From assembly GCA_033439255.1 (NCBI GenBank), contig CM065886.1:2108001-2172000 (forward strand): a stretch of DNA of 64,000 nucleotides. Direction: 5' to 3'. Origin of the DNA: Hericium rajendrae. Lineage: Eukaryota; Basidiomycota; Agaricomycetes; Russulales; Hericiaceae. This document shows positions 26,843 through 38,150 of this stretch, one piece after another; positions within the stretch are counted from its first letter, which is position 1; every line of letters starts with the position of its first letter. The position numbers were made by a program, and so were the translations under genes. The notes below the pieces were generated by a model. That model did no database searches. It saw only the letters and a list, made by a program, of their open reading frames with translations, and was not told the origin of the DNA.

Positions 26843-29176
26843 TCAGCGCCCCCGCTGCCCCGCCCCCCGCGCATGACTCTGCGCCCGCGCCGCATACGCG
26901 TCCACCTGCGCCCGCGCCGCATACGCATCCACCTGTGCCTGCGCGCCATACGCATCCACCGGCGCCTGCGCGCCATACGTATCCGCGGCGCGCGGACTCG
27001 GCTCGTAGCCCCGACTGCGGTACGACTCGCCCGAGTGCGACGAGTACGGCGTCGAGCTCCCCGACGGGCCCGGCGCGCGCGCGTACGCCTGCGCCTGCGT
27101 GCGGTACGCCGCGTCGTACACGTCGCGCGGCGGGACCGGCAGCGGGTTCGCGCTCGCGGCCGAGCGGCCCGTGTGCGCGCTGCTCCCACTCGAGGAGTAG
27201 CGCTGCTCGCGCCGCTCCCTTTCCCGCTCGCGCTCGCGCTCGTGCCGGTGTGCGCGGTGCTGCTCGCGCTCGTACTCGCGCTTCCGATCGCGCTCCCTCT
27301 CCCGCTCGCGCTCCCGCTCGCGATGCGCGCGCTCGCGGTCCCGCGCCGTCTCGTCCGCCCTCGCCCGTTCCCGCCGCTCCCGGTCGCGCTCGTGCTCGCG
27401 GACGCGCGGCTCCGGCTCGCGCGCAATGGGCTCCGGCGAGCCGACCTGCCCGCGCTCGCGGCGGTACGGCGTCTGCGGGCGCACCCACGCGCCGGGCTCG
27501 CCGTCCTCAGACTCGTCGTCCGACTCGGAGCCCGAGTCCGACTCGGGCGGATCCGACGCGGGGCTCGAGTCCGGGGTCGCGTAGTACTGCTGCTGGTGCG
27601 CCGCGTAGTGCGGGGACGGGTTGGCAGACGGCTGGCGCGAGGGGTTGGTGGATGGCTGGTGCGCGTGGTGCGGTGAGGGATTGGCAGACGCCTGGCGCGC
27701 GTGGTGCGGGGAGGGGTTGGCGGGCGCCTGGCGGACGTGGTGCGGCGAGGGCTGCGTCGACTGGCCGTAGTTCGGCGAGGGCTGCGCGTGCGGCGACTGG
27801 CCATTGACGTTGCCATTCGGCGGGAACGGGTACGTCGGGCTGCGCGACGGGGCGCGCCGCTCCCTGCCCTCCCTCCCCCGCTCCATCGCGGGCGCATATA
27901 TGCCGTACCTGCCCGCCTCCGGGGGCATCGGCCCGACCTCCAGCAGCGGGCTCAGCATGCCCTCGACGCCGTCCGCATCAGGCAGATCGCGCAGCTGCAG
28001 CGCCGCCGAGACCGACAGCTCATTCGGCATCGTATGCGCGCGCTGCATCGGTCGTGATGTCGCCGTACTAGGTCGCACCGTCGCGGTCGACGAGGTCGAC
28101 GATGAATTCGAGGAGGCAGACGGCGTGGGCTCCGGGTAGACTCTCAGCGGCGGGATGCGCTCGCTCGCCTCGCGGTTCGCCGAGACTGCCGTCGTCTGGG
28201 ACGAGGACGAGGACGCGTGGCGGTAGTGCGTCGGCGTGCGGATGATCGCGGGCGAGAACGTCGTGCGCAGCGCCTTGACCTCGCTGAAGCCCTCGGGCGC
28301 AGTGCCCGCGCGCTGCGGCGTCGGCGCGGCGACGGGCTCCGTGTGGTGTCGTGTGAGTGCCCGCCCGGCGGGGGCGGCTGCTCCGGGCACGTACGGCGAG
28401 GGCGTCGGGTTCGCTGCGGCACTCATCAACGCGGGCTCGGTGTTGTGCCTGCGGGGCACAGAGGACGAGCTGCTGGCGGAATTCTGCGCGTTGGAGTTGG
28501 CACGGACGTTCGCCGGGGGCACAGGCGGCGGATCGGGATCGCGGGTCTGCGGGGGGGGCGACGGGTCCGCGTCGAGCTCGCGCGGGACCCACGTCCACGG
28601 CGTATGCGCCTGCGGCGCCCGCCCCTCCCTCGCGTCCTGCCTGCTCGCCAAATCAGCAACCAATCGCCCCACTCACTACACGCACGCGCGCACGCACCGG
28701 ATATGCATGTTCTCGAGCTTGAGCCCGTTGTCGGACAGCACCGTGTTCCAGTAGCTCGGGTCGCGCGGCTTCTGCGGGGGGTAGTACGCCGCGGCGGGGT
28801 TGACGCCCCAGCCGGCGTGCACGGTCCAGCCCATCGCGTACGGGCCCTGGTGCGCGTACGCTGCGGCGGCGCTAGGTGCCTGCGCCGCCGCCTGCGGCTG
28901 GAAGCGCCAGCGGCCCTGCATCCACGCCTGCGGGTTCACGCCCTGCGGGACCGGCGGCGGCGCGGGCTGGTACTGCGCCGCCTGCTGCTGCTGCTGGTGC
29001 TGCGCCGCATATGCAGAGGCGGTCGCGGGCGGTGCTGGAGCGTAGGACGCAGAGGATGAGGACTGGCGCGGCGCGGGGGGCTGGGACCAGTGCGGGATGA
29101 CGGGCGCGCGGGCGGGGGCGGCCTGCGGCGGCCAGGGAGCGCTGGGGTGCGGGTGCGCGGCGGGGGGTGCGTACAT
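26843..29176 (-). CDS. proline-, serine- and Arg/Glu-rich disordered protein, 758 aa
   Basis: Two exons, 29176-28698 and 28640-26843, are separated by a 57-nt intron and sum to 758 aa. The N-terminal part (to about residue 160) is Ala/Gln/Pro-rich and ends with the conserved-looking block RDPSYWNTVLSDNGLKLENM. The rest is disordered, with repeated NPSPHHARQ-type units (about 27600-27760), an acidic SGSESDDESEDGE patch, a long RERERERD/HRHERE tract (about 27200-27420) and a C-terminal DAYGAQAQV repeat (about 26880-26975). Arg/Glu-Arg/Asp tracts occur in RNA-processing proteins, but I recognise no fold. The extreme GC content produces long shadow frames on the opposite strand. Confidence 0.7.
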
Positions 29177-30188
29177 CGTCGCGCATGGGCGTGCGGGGCT
29201 CAGCGGGGGCGCAGGAGCGGGATCGTGACGGTGGGGGTTCGGGTGAGAGATGAGAACCGAGATCGGGCGAGGCGGGCGATCTGGTTGGCCGCGTGGCTAT
29301 AGCGTAAAGGACGACACAGGCTGCGATGGGCCGATGTCTCGTTCTCGCTGTGCTCGACGATGTGGGGAGGCGGGGAAGGCGGGGGGGAAGTCGTGGACGG
29401 GGCGAGGCAGGATGGCTGAGGTTCTATAAAGCAGGTTGTTCGCCGCAGGACCTTCCGGCTATCTCCCGTCTTGGACGCGTCCACTGCCTTCTTCCACCCT
29501 GCAACTGTACGGCATTGGAGTACTTAAAACGTGTCTCAGACATGATCGACACCAGCAGAACAACGTCGCATTGTGCTCGCAGCTGAACAACAGGCACTGC
29601 GACACGGAGGCATTTTTACTTTCTTCGTGGCTGAGACGGATGCTTTTTGTACATCGTACGTCCGTCGTCTCCGTAGGCATTCCGTAGATTCTATTATTCT
29701 CGTCGGTAGACAATGGATTCAACAATGCGTATCAGAAGGCAGTTGCGATCCCGGTCGCGATAGTGAGTGCGTATGCGGTTGCCAGAAAAGCGTGGAGCAG
29801 AATGTAGAAGTCAGCAGAGGACGATCTTGTTCCGTGAGTAAAACGCAGGCTATTTCATCTGCGTGCTCCTATGCAGACCTCATGCTACGGGATAGACAAT
29901 GCATCTAACAGTGCGGGGTATGTACATGACATGGTACGTGAGGAATCTATGTGCGTGCTCCAGGCATATGTAGTGTGCCGTAGGTATGGTATGCGTATAT
30001 GATCTTGATCTTGAGTATAAGGGCCGACGGACAATACGCCCATCACCAATTGAACAGCCTGCAGAAAACATCGCAGCGCACAAGCACCAGGCCCGCGAAC
30101 AACGAATAAACGAAAGATAAAGTAGTCGCATAAGTAACCGAACAATCGACACACGCTGCGAAGCGCAAAACAAAAGGAAAGGAAGGCT
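29177..30188. other. 1-kb intergenic region, no gene seen
   Basis: Upstream flank of the disordered-protein gene and downstream flank of the next minus-strand gene. C/T- and G-rich promoter-like tracts lie between 29180 and 29400. No convincing coding sequence or RNA gene was seen. Confidence 0.5.
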
Positions 30189-31513
30189 CTACCAGTTCCA
30201 CTCGTCATCGTCGTCTTGAGTCTGCGCCTTCACCGCGCTCGTCTTGACCGCCTTCATCGGGCTCTTCGGCGCCAGCGCATCCGGCACCAGCACCCCGCCG
30301 AGCCCCTCGTCCGGCTCATCATCGTCCAGCAACGACGCCGACGCCGACGACGCGCCCGCCGTCAGCGCAGGCGTCGTCGGCGTCCCCGGCGACAGCACGC
30401 TGAAGATCGACTGCGACACGTCCGCCAGCAACACCGACGCCCGCTTCTGCGACCGCGTGAACCTACATCTCCTCATCAGCACCCATTCTCCACAGAATAA
30501 AAAAACAGAAGACGCACGTCTCGCCCTCGCGCAGCTCCTCGAGCTTCCGCCGCCCCGCGCCCATCCACGCGCCCATCCCGACCCCCACGCCCGCACCTAC
30601 GCGCTTCGCCTGCGCCTGCTCCATCTCCAAATCCGCAAGCAGCGCGCTCGGGCTCCCTGAGCGCCGCCGCCGCACGCGCTCGTCCGCCGAACCCACCGAC
30701 GACACCGAGCTCTGCGAGAGCCGGTCGCCCGTGCCCGTGCTGGTAGTCGCGCGCGACGACGAGGCGGAGGACGCGGTGATGCGGTGGCGCGCGGCGAACG
30801 GCGAGGGGCGCACGGCGGCGGACGGCGCTGGCGCTGGTGCTGCGGTGAACAGGCGGCCCAGGCTGTCCAGCATCTGGTTCCCCCCTGCGCTTGTACTTGC
30901 GTTTGCTGAGGCGGTTAAGGGCGCGGACACGGGCGGCGCCTGCGCGCGGCCAAAGTCGCGCGCGACGATGCGCTCCCACTTCTTCTTGAGCTGCAGCAGC
31001 TCCGCCTCGTGCGCCGCGAGCTGCGCGCGCAGATCGAGACACCTGCTCTCCTTCTGTGCAATAAAATGCAGCAGGTCCGCGTGCCTTTTCGCACTCATCA
31101 GACGGCCCCTCTTCGGAGGAAAGAGAAAGAGAAAGCACGCACTTCTCTGCCAATGTCAGCGCGTTCGCGTTCACGGGCTGCTGCGCGGGGAGGCTCGCGC
31201 GCTTGTTGCTGCTCGGACGGTCGTGCGGGCTTTCGGTGCGCCGCGGGCTCCATAGTGGCTGGCTGTTCGGGGGGAGGTACGAGATGGACGATTGGCGCCG
31301 CGCGGCGTTGCGCCGTTCATGCTGTGGCACGTCCGACGTGGGCGAGAAGGTCGATGTGGAGGGTAGGGGGGCAGTCTGCGGGATTGGCGGGGTGGTGGGG
31401 GGCGGCGGAGGGATGAGGAGATGTAATGGGCGTGGGGGCGGTCTGGTCGTCGCTCCTGGTGCAGTTGGCTCGGGAAGTAGAGGTGCTGATGAGGGCCCCG
31501 AGGTCGTGGCCAT
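30189..31513 (-). CDS. coiled-coil hypothetical protein with C-terminal acidic WNW motif, 406 aa
   Basis: Three exons, 31513-31143, 31093-30518 and 30462-30189, sum to 406 aa. The N-terminus is Pro-rich and disordered (MATTSGPSSAPLLPEPTAPG). A coiled coil covers AKRHADLLHFIAQKESRCLD and the following LRAQLAAHEAELLQLKKKWE. A second helical block runs LLADLEMEQAQAKRVG to RRKLEELREGETFTRSQKR, followed by ASVLLADVSQSIFSVLSP. The last residues are DDDDEWNW. Acidic C-terminal WxW motifs are known ligands of the coatomer delta-COP mu-homology domain in ER-Golgi proteins, so a trafficking role is a reasonable inference. The family is not recognised. Confidence 0.75.
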
Positions 31514-32101
31514 GTCGTTGTGGGGGGCTAGAAGTGGAAGGGCGGTGATAGAAGTTGGTGTCGGGCTCGTGAGCTAGAACCTGAAGGCGATGGTTATGCT
31601 TGGTTGCCTGGCAGTGGCATGGAAGTGCTGTCGTCGTGTTGAGGTGTGCGCGTACTCGGTAGCACGTAGTAGAAAGGATAGAAAGAGTAGAAGTGAGTGT
31701 CAGATAAATGAATGATGACGGCGTGTGGAGAAGATGCGAACACCGGTCTTGCGACCATCAACTTCCTCAACTCGGTCTCTAGGGCCCGTTCTACGGGCCA
31801 CAACACTCAAGTTCCACATATTCAAAATTCGGTTGTTATTTGCTTATTCATGCAGCTCATTCAGGTATATCACCGGGTACAAAATACCGAGTGTAACAAG
31901 GTTCGAAGGCAAGAGACAACGCGTGCGGAATGCAGACACAGGCGAACACAGATTTCATGCGCCTCTGCGAAATCGCACTGACCGAACGACGTGTCGCCAA
32001 AAGGCATGTCACAACCGCCCAAGAAGAGCAACACACCGCAAGCAAGCATTTTATTGCATCTCTACAGCACGCGCCATCTACAACACGCGCACAGACCCAC
32101 C
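31514..32101. other. intergenic region, no gene seen
   Basis: Promoter side of the 406-aa gene and 3' side of ATP19, which lies on the same strand. No supported frame or RNA gene was seen. Confidence 0.5.
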
Positions 32102-32512
32102 TCAATGCTTCGCCTCCGCCTTCTCCGCCTCCGCGATGAAGTTCTTGATGCTGTTCATCCTGATAAGCCATCAACAAATTCCACGGTACACAATCAGAGT
32201 AGACACGTACAATTCCTCTTCGTCCCTACGCCGCACAAAACACAGTCAGCGGTCCGCAACGGAGAGAGAAAGAGAACGAAAAGGCGCACTTGGAGCTGGT
32301 CTCGATCTTCACGGACTCCTTCGCCTGCTGCACGTTCGCGGGCACGGCCTGCTTGCCGCCGCCCATCGAGGCGTACGAGAGCGCGGCGGTGCCGAGCAGC
32401 GTCCCGAGGGCGAGGTATTCGGTTTTGATGGCCCGGCCGAAGATAACGCTGTGCGGGTGTAGCGTGTTAGTAGGTGCGCGATGTGTGGGCGCGCTGGGAC
32501 GTACTAGGACAT
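32102..32512 (-). CDS. ATP19: mitochondrial F1Fo-ATP synthase subunit k (Atp19)
   Basis: Small membrane subunit of the fungal ATP synthase dimer, in the inner mitochondrial membrane. Four coding exons, 32512-32505 (8 nt), 32448-32290, 32225-32211 (15 nt) and 32159-32102, sum to 79 aa. The spliced start MSYVIFGRAIKTEYLALGTL is the family signature, followed by a single hydrophobic segment ending in ALSYASMGGG. The tail SSKDEEELMNSIKNFIAEAE also matches fungal subunit k. The start codon is followed after five coding bases by a GTACGT donor, so an unspliced reading would stop at once. The two tiny exons would be missed by simple gene finders. Confidence 0.92.
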
Positions 32513-32648
32513 GGTGGTGGGTATGTGGTGGTGAGCGTCGAGCGAGCGTTGGCGGGGCGGATGAGGAAGAGGCGTGGACCGGCGGGTGGTCCCGAGTCTC
32601 CCCGAGGTCTCTGTGGACCTTCTTGCAATCGCGCGCTTCGCGGTCTCC
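32513..32648. promoter_or_regulatory. ATP19 upstream region
   Basis: Short region upstream of the ATP19 start codon, bordered by the tandem duplication. Pyrimidine-rich stretches on the minus strand are consistent with a promoter, but no element can be named. Confidence 0.3.
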
Positions 32649-33800
32649 GAACAAGTTCAAGTCTACATCCTTCATCTCGAATGTCAAGAAACACCATTTG
32701 GTACAAACTCAACACCTTTCGTTCTATGAATGGTTTTGTAATGACTCAAGTCTCGCAAACGCCATTTCTGCTCATGAACTTGCTGATTTAAGCCGCTATC
32801 ATATCCTTTTCGACTGCTAGAGCGAATTAGTTCAGCGAATGGTGAGCAGCATAGCGGCCCTTCGTTTCCTTGTTCTCATTCTGCGTTTTCAGCTCCGGAA
32901 GGTTGACTGAGGCGCGCTCCACTGCATTCACCTGGGCCTCGTGCTGCGCGCATGCCAGAACAATGCCTGGCAGAACGTCGATCGCCGCCCACAATCCCTC
33001 GAGCAGCCCCCATCTTGTGGCCTCGTCAAAACAAAACGTGTTCGCGGCCGCATCCTCCTCGGGATTGCGCACTCCCGCGGAGATACCATGAAGATGAACG
33101 CTATTGTCTTGAGGAGGACTTTTTGTGGTCTCCCTTTGTTTCGAGGACGTGCGACTCGAAGATGCAACAATGCGATGCACCCGACGTGTTGCTCATGCTT
33201 CAACTGTCCCATCACGCAGAACAGGTTGTCTACATCCTTCATCTCGAGAGTCAAGAAACGCTATTCTATACAAATTCAACGCCCTTTCACTCCGCAAATG
33301 GCCTTGCAATGACTGAAATCGCGCAGACGCTATTTCTATTCACAATTCTGCCGGGTTAAGCCGCTACAAGATCCTTCTCGACTGCCGGGACGAATGAATT
33401 CAGCAACGTTCACGGTGAGCAGCATAATGGCCCTCAGCATCGTCGCCCTCAGACTACGTCTCCAGTATCGGAATGTTCACAGTGAGGCACTCATCATCGC
33501 ATTCGCCTGGGCCTCGTGCTGTGTGCGTGCCAGAACAATGCTTGGCAGAACGTTGATCGCCGCGCACAATTTTTCGAGCAGCTCCCATCTTGTGGCCTCG
33601 TCAAAACAAAACGTGTTCGCGGGCGCATGTTCCTCGGGATGTCCCACTGCCGCGGAGATACCATTTAGGTGGATGCCATTGTCTTAAGGAGGACTTTTTG
33701 CGGTCCTGCTTTGTTTCGAGGACGTGCGGCTCGAAGATGCAACAATGCGATGCACTCGTTGCATTGCTCACGCTTCAATGTCCCATCGTGCATCTGTCGG
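32649..33800 (-). repeat. tandem direct duplication (~570-bp unit) carrying a hypothetical gene fragment
   Basis: Two diverged direct copies lie at about 32649-33225 and 33226-33800. Each begins with sequence matching TACATCCTTCATCTCGA and shares blocks throughout. On the minus strand both encode related peptides: NTFCFDEATRWGLLEGLWAA in the first and NTFCFDEATRWELLEKLCAA in the second, followed by QHEAQxNA. Both copies also have a minus-strand frame starting M-T-x-E-M-K-D-V-D, the first copy's at about 32687 and the second's at about 33254. The differences keep reading frame over about 60 codons, which suggests an ancestral gene. I cannot assemble a full gene model or name the family. Confidence 0.65.
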
Positions 33801-34208
33801 CGTCGTCCTCAGAAGTTCATCGACATGCACCAGCCACACAACTTCGATGCGGCGTGTGTAGATTTATTCCATTGTCAGCTTCATGTTCTCTACCACACAT
33901 CAACCAGCCACGCAGCAGGTGCGTCCTGCGTCTCTCCCACAACTATGTTGCAGACTGCGCGTGCATGCTTGCTCGCTCGACAATGGAAAGAAGCCGTGCA
34001 CTGGAGCCAAAATAGTGGTCGAAAGTCCACACGAAGCTCTGTGTGCTGAATACCATGCTGCATGCAACGACCACAGCCCACAAACTACAAACAAAGCGAT
34101 ACTATTTTCGGCGCGCTGCTGCCCACAATCCACGGGCCAAAGCTATAAAGTCCTTTCACACAGATCGTGGCGACCTAGCATAAGCTACCCGACCCATTCT
34201 TCCACACG

Positions 34209-35212
34209 ATGTCTGACTCTGAGACTTCAACCGACTATCCATTGACCCCTCCGTCCTCTGACAGCTGGAGGTCCGCCGGTCCGTATCTCGCATTGTCCAG
34301 TCCACAACTCGACTGATCATGGAATTGTACAGGGGATCAGTTTCGTGCCCGAGTTCAGGCTAACGGCGCCCGCAGGCTTGCCGGCCGCGCTGATGGTGAG
34401 CGTCATCACACCTTCACGAGTCTTTTATATCGTTGATACCGTGTTTCCCAGAACGCGGGAGGGTGCGGTTCGGGGGGTGGGATCTTCAACGACTGCAAGG
34501 GCGCCGAAGCGCGTCTATCCCTCCTCTTTTGGGCGGTATGTTCATCTGGCATTATATCCCCCGAATAACGTTCATTTTAAAGCAATCTTTTGCAGCGCGG
34601 GGTTCAGAGCACACGATAGAGGATCCTAACAACTTCTGGCCCAGGGGTCGTGGAGAGGAAAGAGCCCGGCGGCCATCGATCGGTCGCCCTGTCATGTCGC
34701 AACAAAAGGTCCGTTCTCAGTGCTTCATCTCGTTTGTATCCTTTGCACCGCGTCATTGTTCGCTGACGCCTCGACTGCCAGGATTTCATTCATAAAATCA
34801 GAATGTTACAACGTCGAGAGGACCCATACCTTTCGGCCCACATCAAACCTCCCCGCCCCTCCGACGTCCACGAGGACTTCAATGTTTCCATCTGCAAAAT
34901 CAAAACAGAGCTGCTGCGACTGCAGACGTATATCGAACCACCCCGCCCTCTCGTTCATCAGCTCGTCCGCCCTCCTTGTGCGTACCGCCTGTCTTTCCCC
35001 TGCAGTCCACTCACGGGTATCGAACAGACCGCTGCGCTGACCCGGTGTTGGTGCCGAGCTCAGATGATGGATATACGACATCCTATGAAGGAGACGACGA
35101 AGACGAGTACAGCTCGACTCGTGATAGCAGCGTCGAGGACGACGAAGACGACGAGACGTATTACACGACTGCCGAGATGGAAGAGACGTACTTCACGGCT
35201 CCGGAGTGGTGA
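34209..35212 (+). CDS. orphan gene, intact copy (acidic-tailed protein, ~235 aa)
   Basis: Six exons can be joined with GT..AG introns and an open frame throughout. The start is MSDSETSTDYPLTPPSSDSW, followed by GDQFRARVQANGARRLAGRA. A central block reads GSEHTIEDPNNFWPRGRGEE and then RARRPSIGRPVMSQQK. A helical region follows (DFIHKIRMLQRREDPYLSAH; CKIKTELLRLQTYIEPPRPL). The protein ends in an acidic, Tyr/Thr-rich tail, EDDEDDETYYTTAEMEETYF. No known domain is recognised. A second, decayed copy lies at 46.4-47.1 kb. The middle basic block and acidic tail could support protein or nucleic acid binding, but this is speculation. Confidence 0.65.
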
Positions 35213-35940
35213 TCCACCGATTGGGAAGACAGGGCCTTCGGCAGGCCCGTGCTGATTTAGGTCTCAAGTGCTCAATCGGTCTCGTTCGGGTTTCGGCTAT
35301 GTACAAAGGGCTGTTTCATTTATGATATAAGTATGCGTGGTGACCATGGAGATGTAGGTGCATTCTCTGAAGAGATCCCGGGCGTCTGTCAAGCGTGTTA
35401 TAGGTCTGCAAGACTGTCTCACGTTCGCAAGTAAATGAATGATGCAATTGAAAGCGCAAATCTACGGGATGAGGAAAGCAAGACTCGAGTTCGTTCGACA
35501 ATTGCTTTGCATAGGGTAATTCGTCGTAACTTCCCCTGCGGTTGTCGTGACTGACGTGCCCGTGTCCAGATAGTGTTCATCATCTCATGTGTCGCATAAC
35601 TGTTGATTTTCAGAGAGCATGCCAAGCTAATCGGGATGAACGCCCTCCCGGACCTCGGCTCCGCGATCGCTGTACTCCCATATGCATCCGCGCTGTCGAG
35701 ACTCGATAGGGCAGTACACACAAGTTGCCATCGAGTCCATCGAGAGTCGCTTCATTTCGACAGTGAAATTGGCGATATAATGTCTCTGTACATTGGCATT
35801 CAATTGTTCTGTTAGCTCACGGCCATATATCAGGATTTCGTATGCCATGTGAGACTTGAAGAGCCAGTGCAGTAGCTTTCCTGCCATTCTCGACGTACAA
35901 CAAAGGGTGGTGGCCTCGTTAAAGGCATTTTAAACACGCC
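35213..35940. repeat. downstream part of duplicated segment (copy A)
   Basis: The flank after the orphan gene matches the flank after the decayed copy (47100-47660) in the same orientation. Shared blocks include TTCGGCTATGTAC at about 35297 and GCCCTCCCGGACCTCGGCTC at about 35642. The duplication therefore covers more than the gene. A minus-strand frame with AIAEPRSGRAFIPISLACSL lies inside but is not recognised. Confidence 0.7.
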
Positions 35941-36229
35941 ACCCAGAAAAGCTCACACAGCTGCTGTACAGGAGCCAGAGTGGGGAGGCGGAGACGAAGG
36001 ACCAACTTGATCCGATGAGGTGCTGTTGGTATCCACCCCTCGAGATTCTGTTGAACTGGTGCAGGTCCCCCATTTACGTCGAATCCAGGCCATATAGATC
36101 GGTTCTAGAAACGAAGCAGTAGATACATTGGAATTAGAGAAGAACAAGGCGGGAAGAGACGTTAGGAACATTACGGTAATATCTTAGTACAGACCGTCAT
36201 GATTGTCTTTCTTATGACTGTTGCTCGAC
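35941..36229. other. spacer between duplicated segment and inverted repeat
   Basis: A minus-strand frame of 72 codons (35953-36171) contains FLEPIYMAWIRRKWGTCTSS, but no homology is evident. Nothing else is supported. Confidence 0.4.
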
Positions 36230-38150
36230 TGACCGCATCAGCTTTGGCAAAAAAAAGTCTTTCCAAGATACTTATACCAGATCGTTGGACGATATGTGTA
36301 ATTAATTGGCCGCGCACAATACAACATGAAATACACAAATTATGCTGTGACAGTTCGTCTGTCTTTTCTTTGCATCCTCCTATAGGCTGCACGACTATAT
36401 AGTGGCATCAGTTTCAATAGAGTCGACCGATGATGATGTTGTCTCACCGTTTGAATGTCCACTGCAAACGGCTGGGCCCTCCTACCCTGATCCCTCAACT
36501 GCGAAAGTGTATATGTGCGTCAGTCCCTGGGAAGCGACGAGAAGAAAGAATGGACTCACGGGGGGCCCCGCCCCCCGCTTGGGCGTTGGGCTTGCTACCT
36601 TGAGGTATTCGGAACGGTGGGTGGTGGGAAGGTGCTAGCGTGCGTGGATTAATCCTGAGTTCGACGGAAGGCGGCGTTCTGGAAGCAGAGATCAGTAACG
36701 AGCTCGGACCTTGATGCAGAACTGTCGGTCTTGAAGCACGCGCGAGGTCACGAAGAAAGTAAACACGATGTTGAGGCAGACCAGACCTCAGACAGCCGTT
36801 GATGAATGCAGACCCCTAGAAGACCGAGATTCAGACCAAGTCGTACAGAGCCAACCGCAAGCAAGTCATCGAGCAGAAGATGTCCAAGTCGCAATAGTTG
36901 CTCTCTTGCAGCGATCGCGCCCATCTTGTGTCAAAATCTTGCCGTCGTGCTTGAACCTTCGAGCCTCCCACCGCTGCACAGCGCGCCTCCGCATACCAGG
37001 CCAGACGTGCTCCGCGCCCGCGCATCGCTAACCGTCAATGGCACCAGCAGCATCGGACTTCGCATGCGACCTACGCGTATCGCCCGGTGCGCGCCCAAGT
37101 ACGCCTCCGCGACCGCGGTGCGTTCATCCGCCCCGCCCGGCTCTTGGGGTCCAGGGTGCGCGTGGGGCGGTGTGCGTACGCGCGGCGCGCGGCACTCCGC
37201 GGTGTACGGGGAGAGGGACGGCAGGTGCTTGGTGCACCCTCTGGGGGGACCTGCGCGTCGAGGCGTATGATGGCACGCGGTGGGTGTGGTTTATGAGGCT
37301 GCTTGGGGATGCAGCTTGAGGTGGCTCTTCAGTGCCGGCGGTGACTTGGTGGTAGACTTAAAAGACTTGGGGATGGACGCTTGCTGGAGGCGAAGATGCA
37401 CAGTCCGTGAGTGGCAGTCGGAGACAAAGAGATAGGTCGACGACGAGATTGTGAGCGGTGTGTGGCGTGCATCCTATAGCCAGCGGTCAGAAATCGTTCG
37501 CAGAGAAAAAGCGCACGAGAGGACAAGAGGCACTAGGAAGCTGTCCTAGGCGGGCTAGGTGGACGACGAAAGAAGGAAAACCTGGACGGGGAGGTGTCAA
37601 AGAGCTGGCAGGAAGTGGGAGGAAGGAGAGAGGGCTATGATGTGCAGAAGACCGTCCTGCAGCCGTTATATAATGAAAAAGAACAATAAGCCGGACCTTG
37701 TGCCATCACGCATCCGCTCGCTTAGAACAACAGATCTTTTACGTGCGATCCGCATGGATATGTAGAAGCATCAAGGCCAAAGCGTCGCTGGCTTCTGTAG
37801 GCTTCTGTGCGCAGCCAGAGCACAAGGCATCTCCAAATTGGGACAATAGGGAAGGCGAAGGCGCAAGAACATCAGATCTACAGAAGGCCCTAGAAGGCCG
37901 CAATGGCGTTCCTGTGCACGCTGTGAATGAAATGCCGAGAACAAACGGCTTAGCAGGACAAGGCTGAAAAATGTCAACTAAAAGCCCCACAGAGAATCCT
38001 AGAGTCGTCACCTTTTGTGATCACGTCGATATGACCATTATTGTTGTTGTATCTTGTATTTTCCGGCTTGTGATTGATACGTACATACATCATATCGCCG
38101 ATATCTTCCTGCATGAGGGCAGAAGGGGTCGGTCAGAACCATATTCGACC
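36230..38150 (-). repeat. dispersed ~2-kb repeat, copy 2 (inverted)
   Basis: Reverse-complement partner of 13238-15350. The sharp end is near 38150, where homology stops at GGTCGAATATGG read on the minus strand. The diverged end is near 36230. It lacks the 234-bp MITE and also lacks about 47 bp present in copy 1 near 13283-13330. The TATA box and C/T tract recur near 37670, read leftwards. In both copies the 14300-14600 / 37035-37340 block is GC-rich and keeps a 90-residue frame with many shared residues (ARGTPRCTGRGTA), although silent versus replacement changes cannot be judged by eye. Confidence 0.8.

Noticed and set aside
26873-27807. Long plus-strand frames with Arg/Pro/Ala-rich products opposite the 758-aa gene
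   Set aside because: They are shadows of a very GC-rich low-complexity gene; the minus-strand frame has the splice junction and the consistent start and stop.
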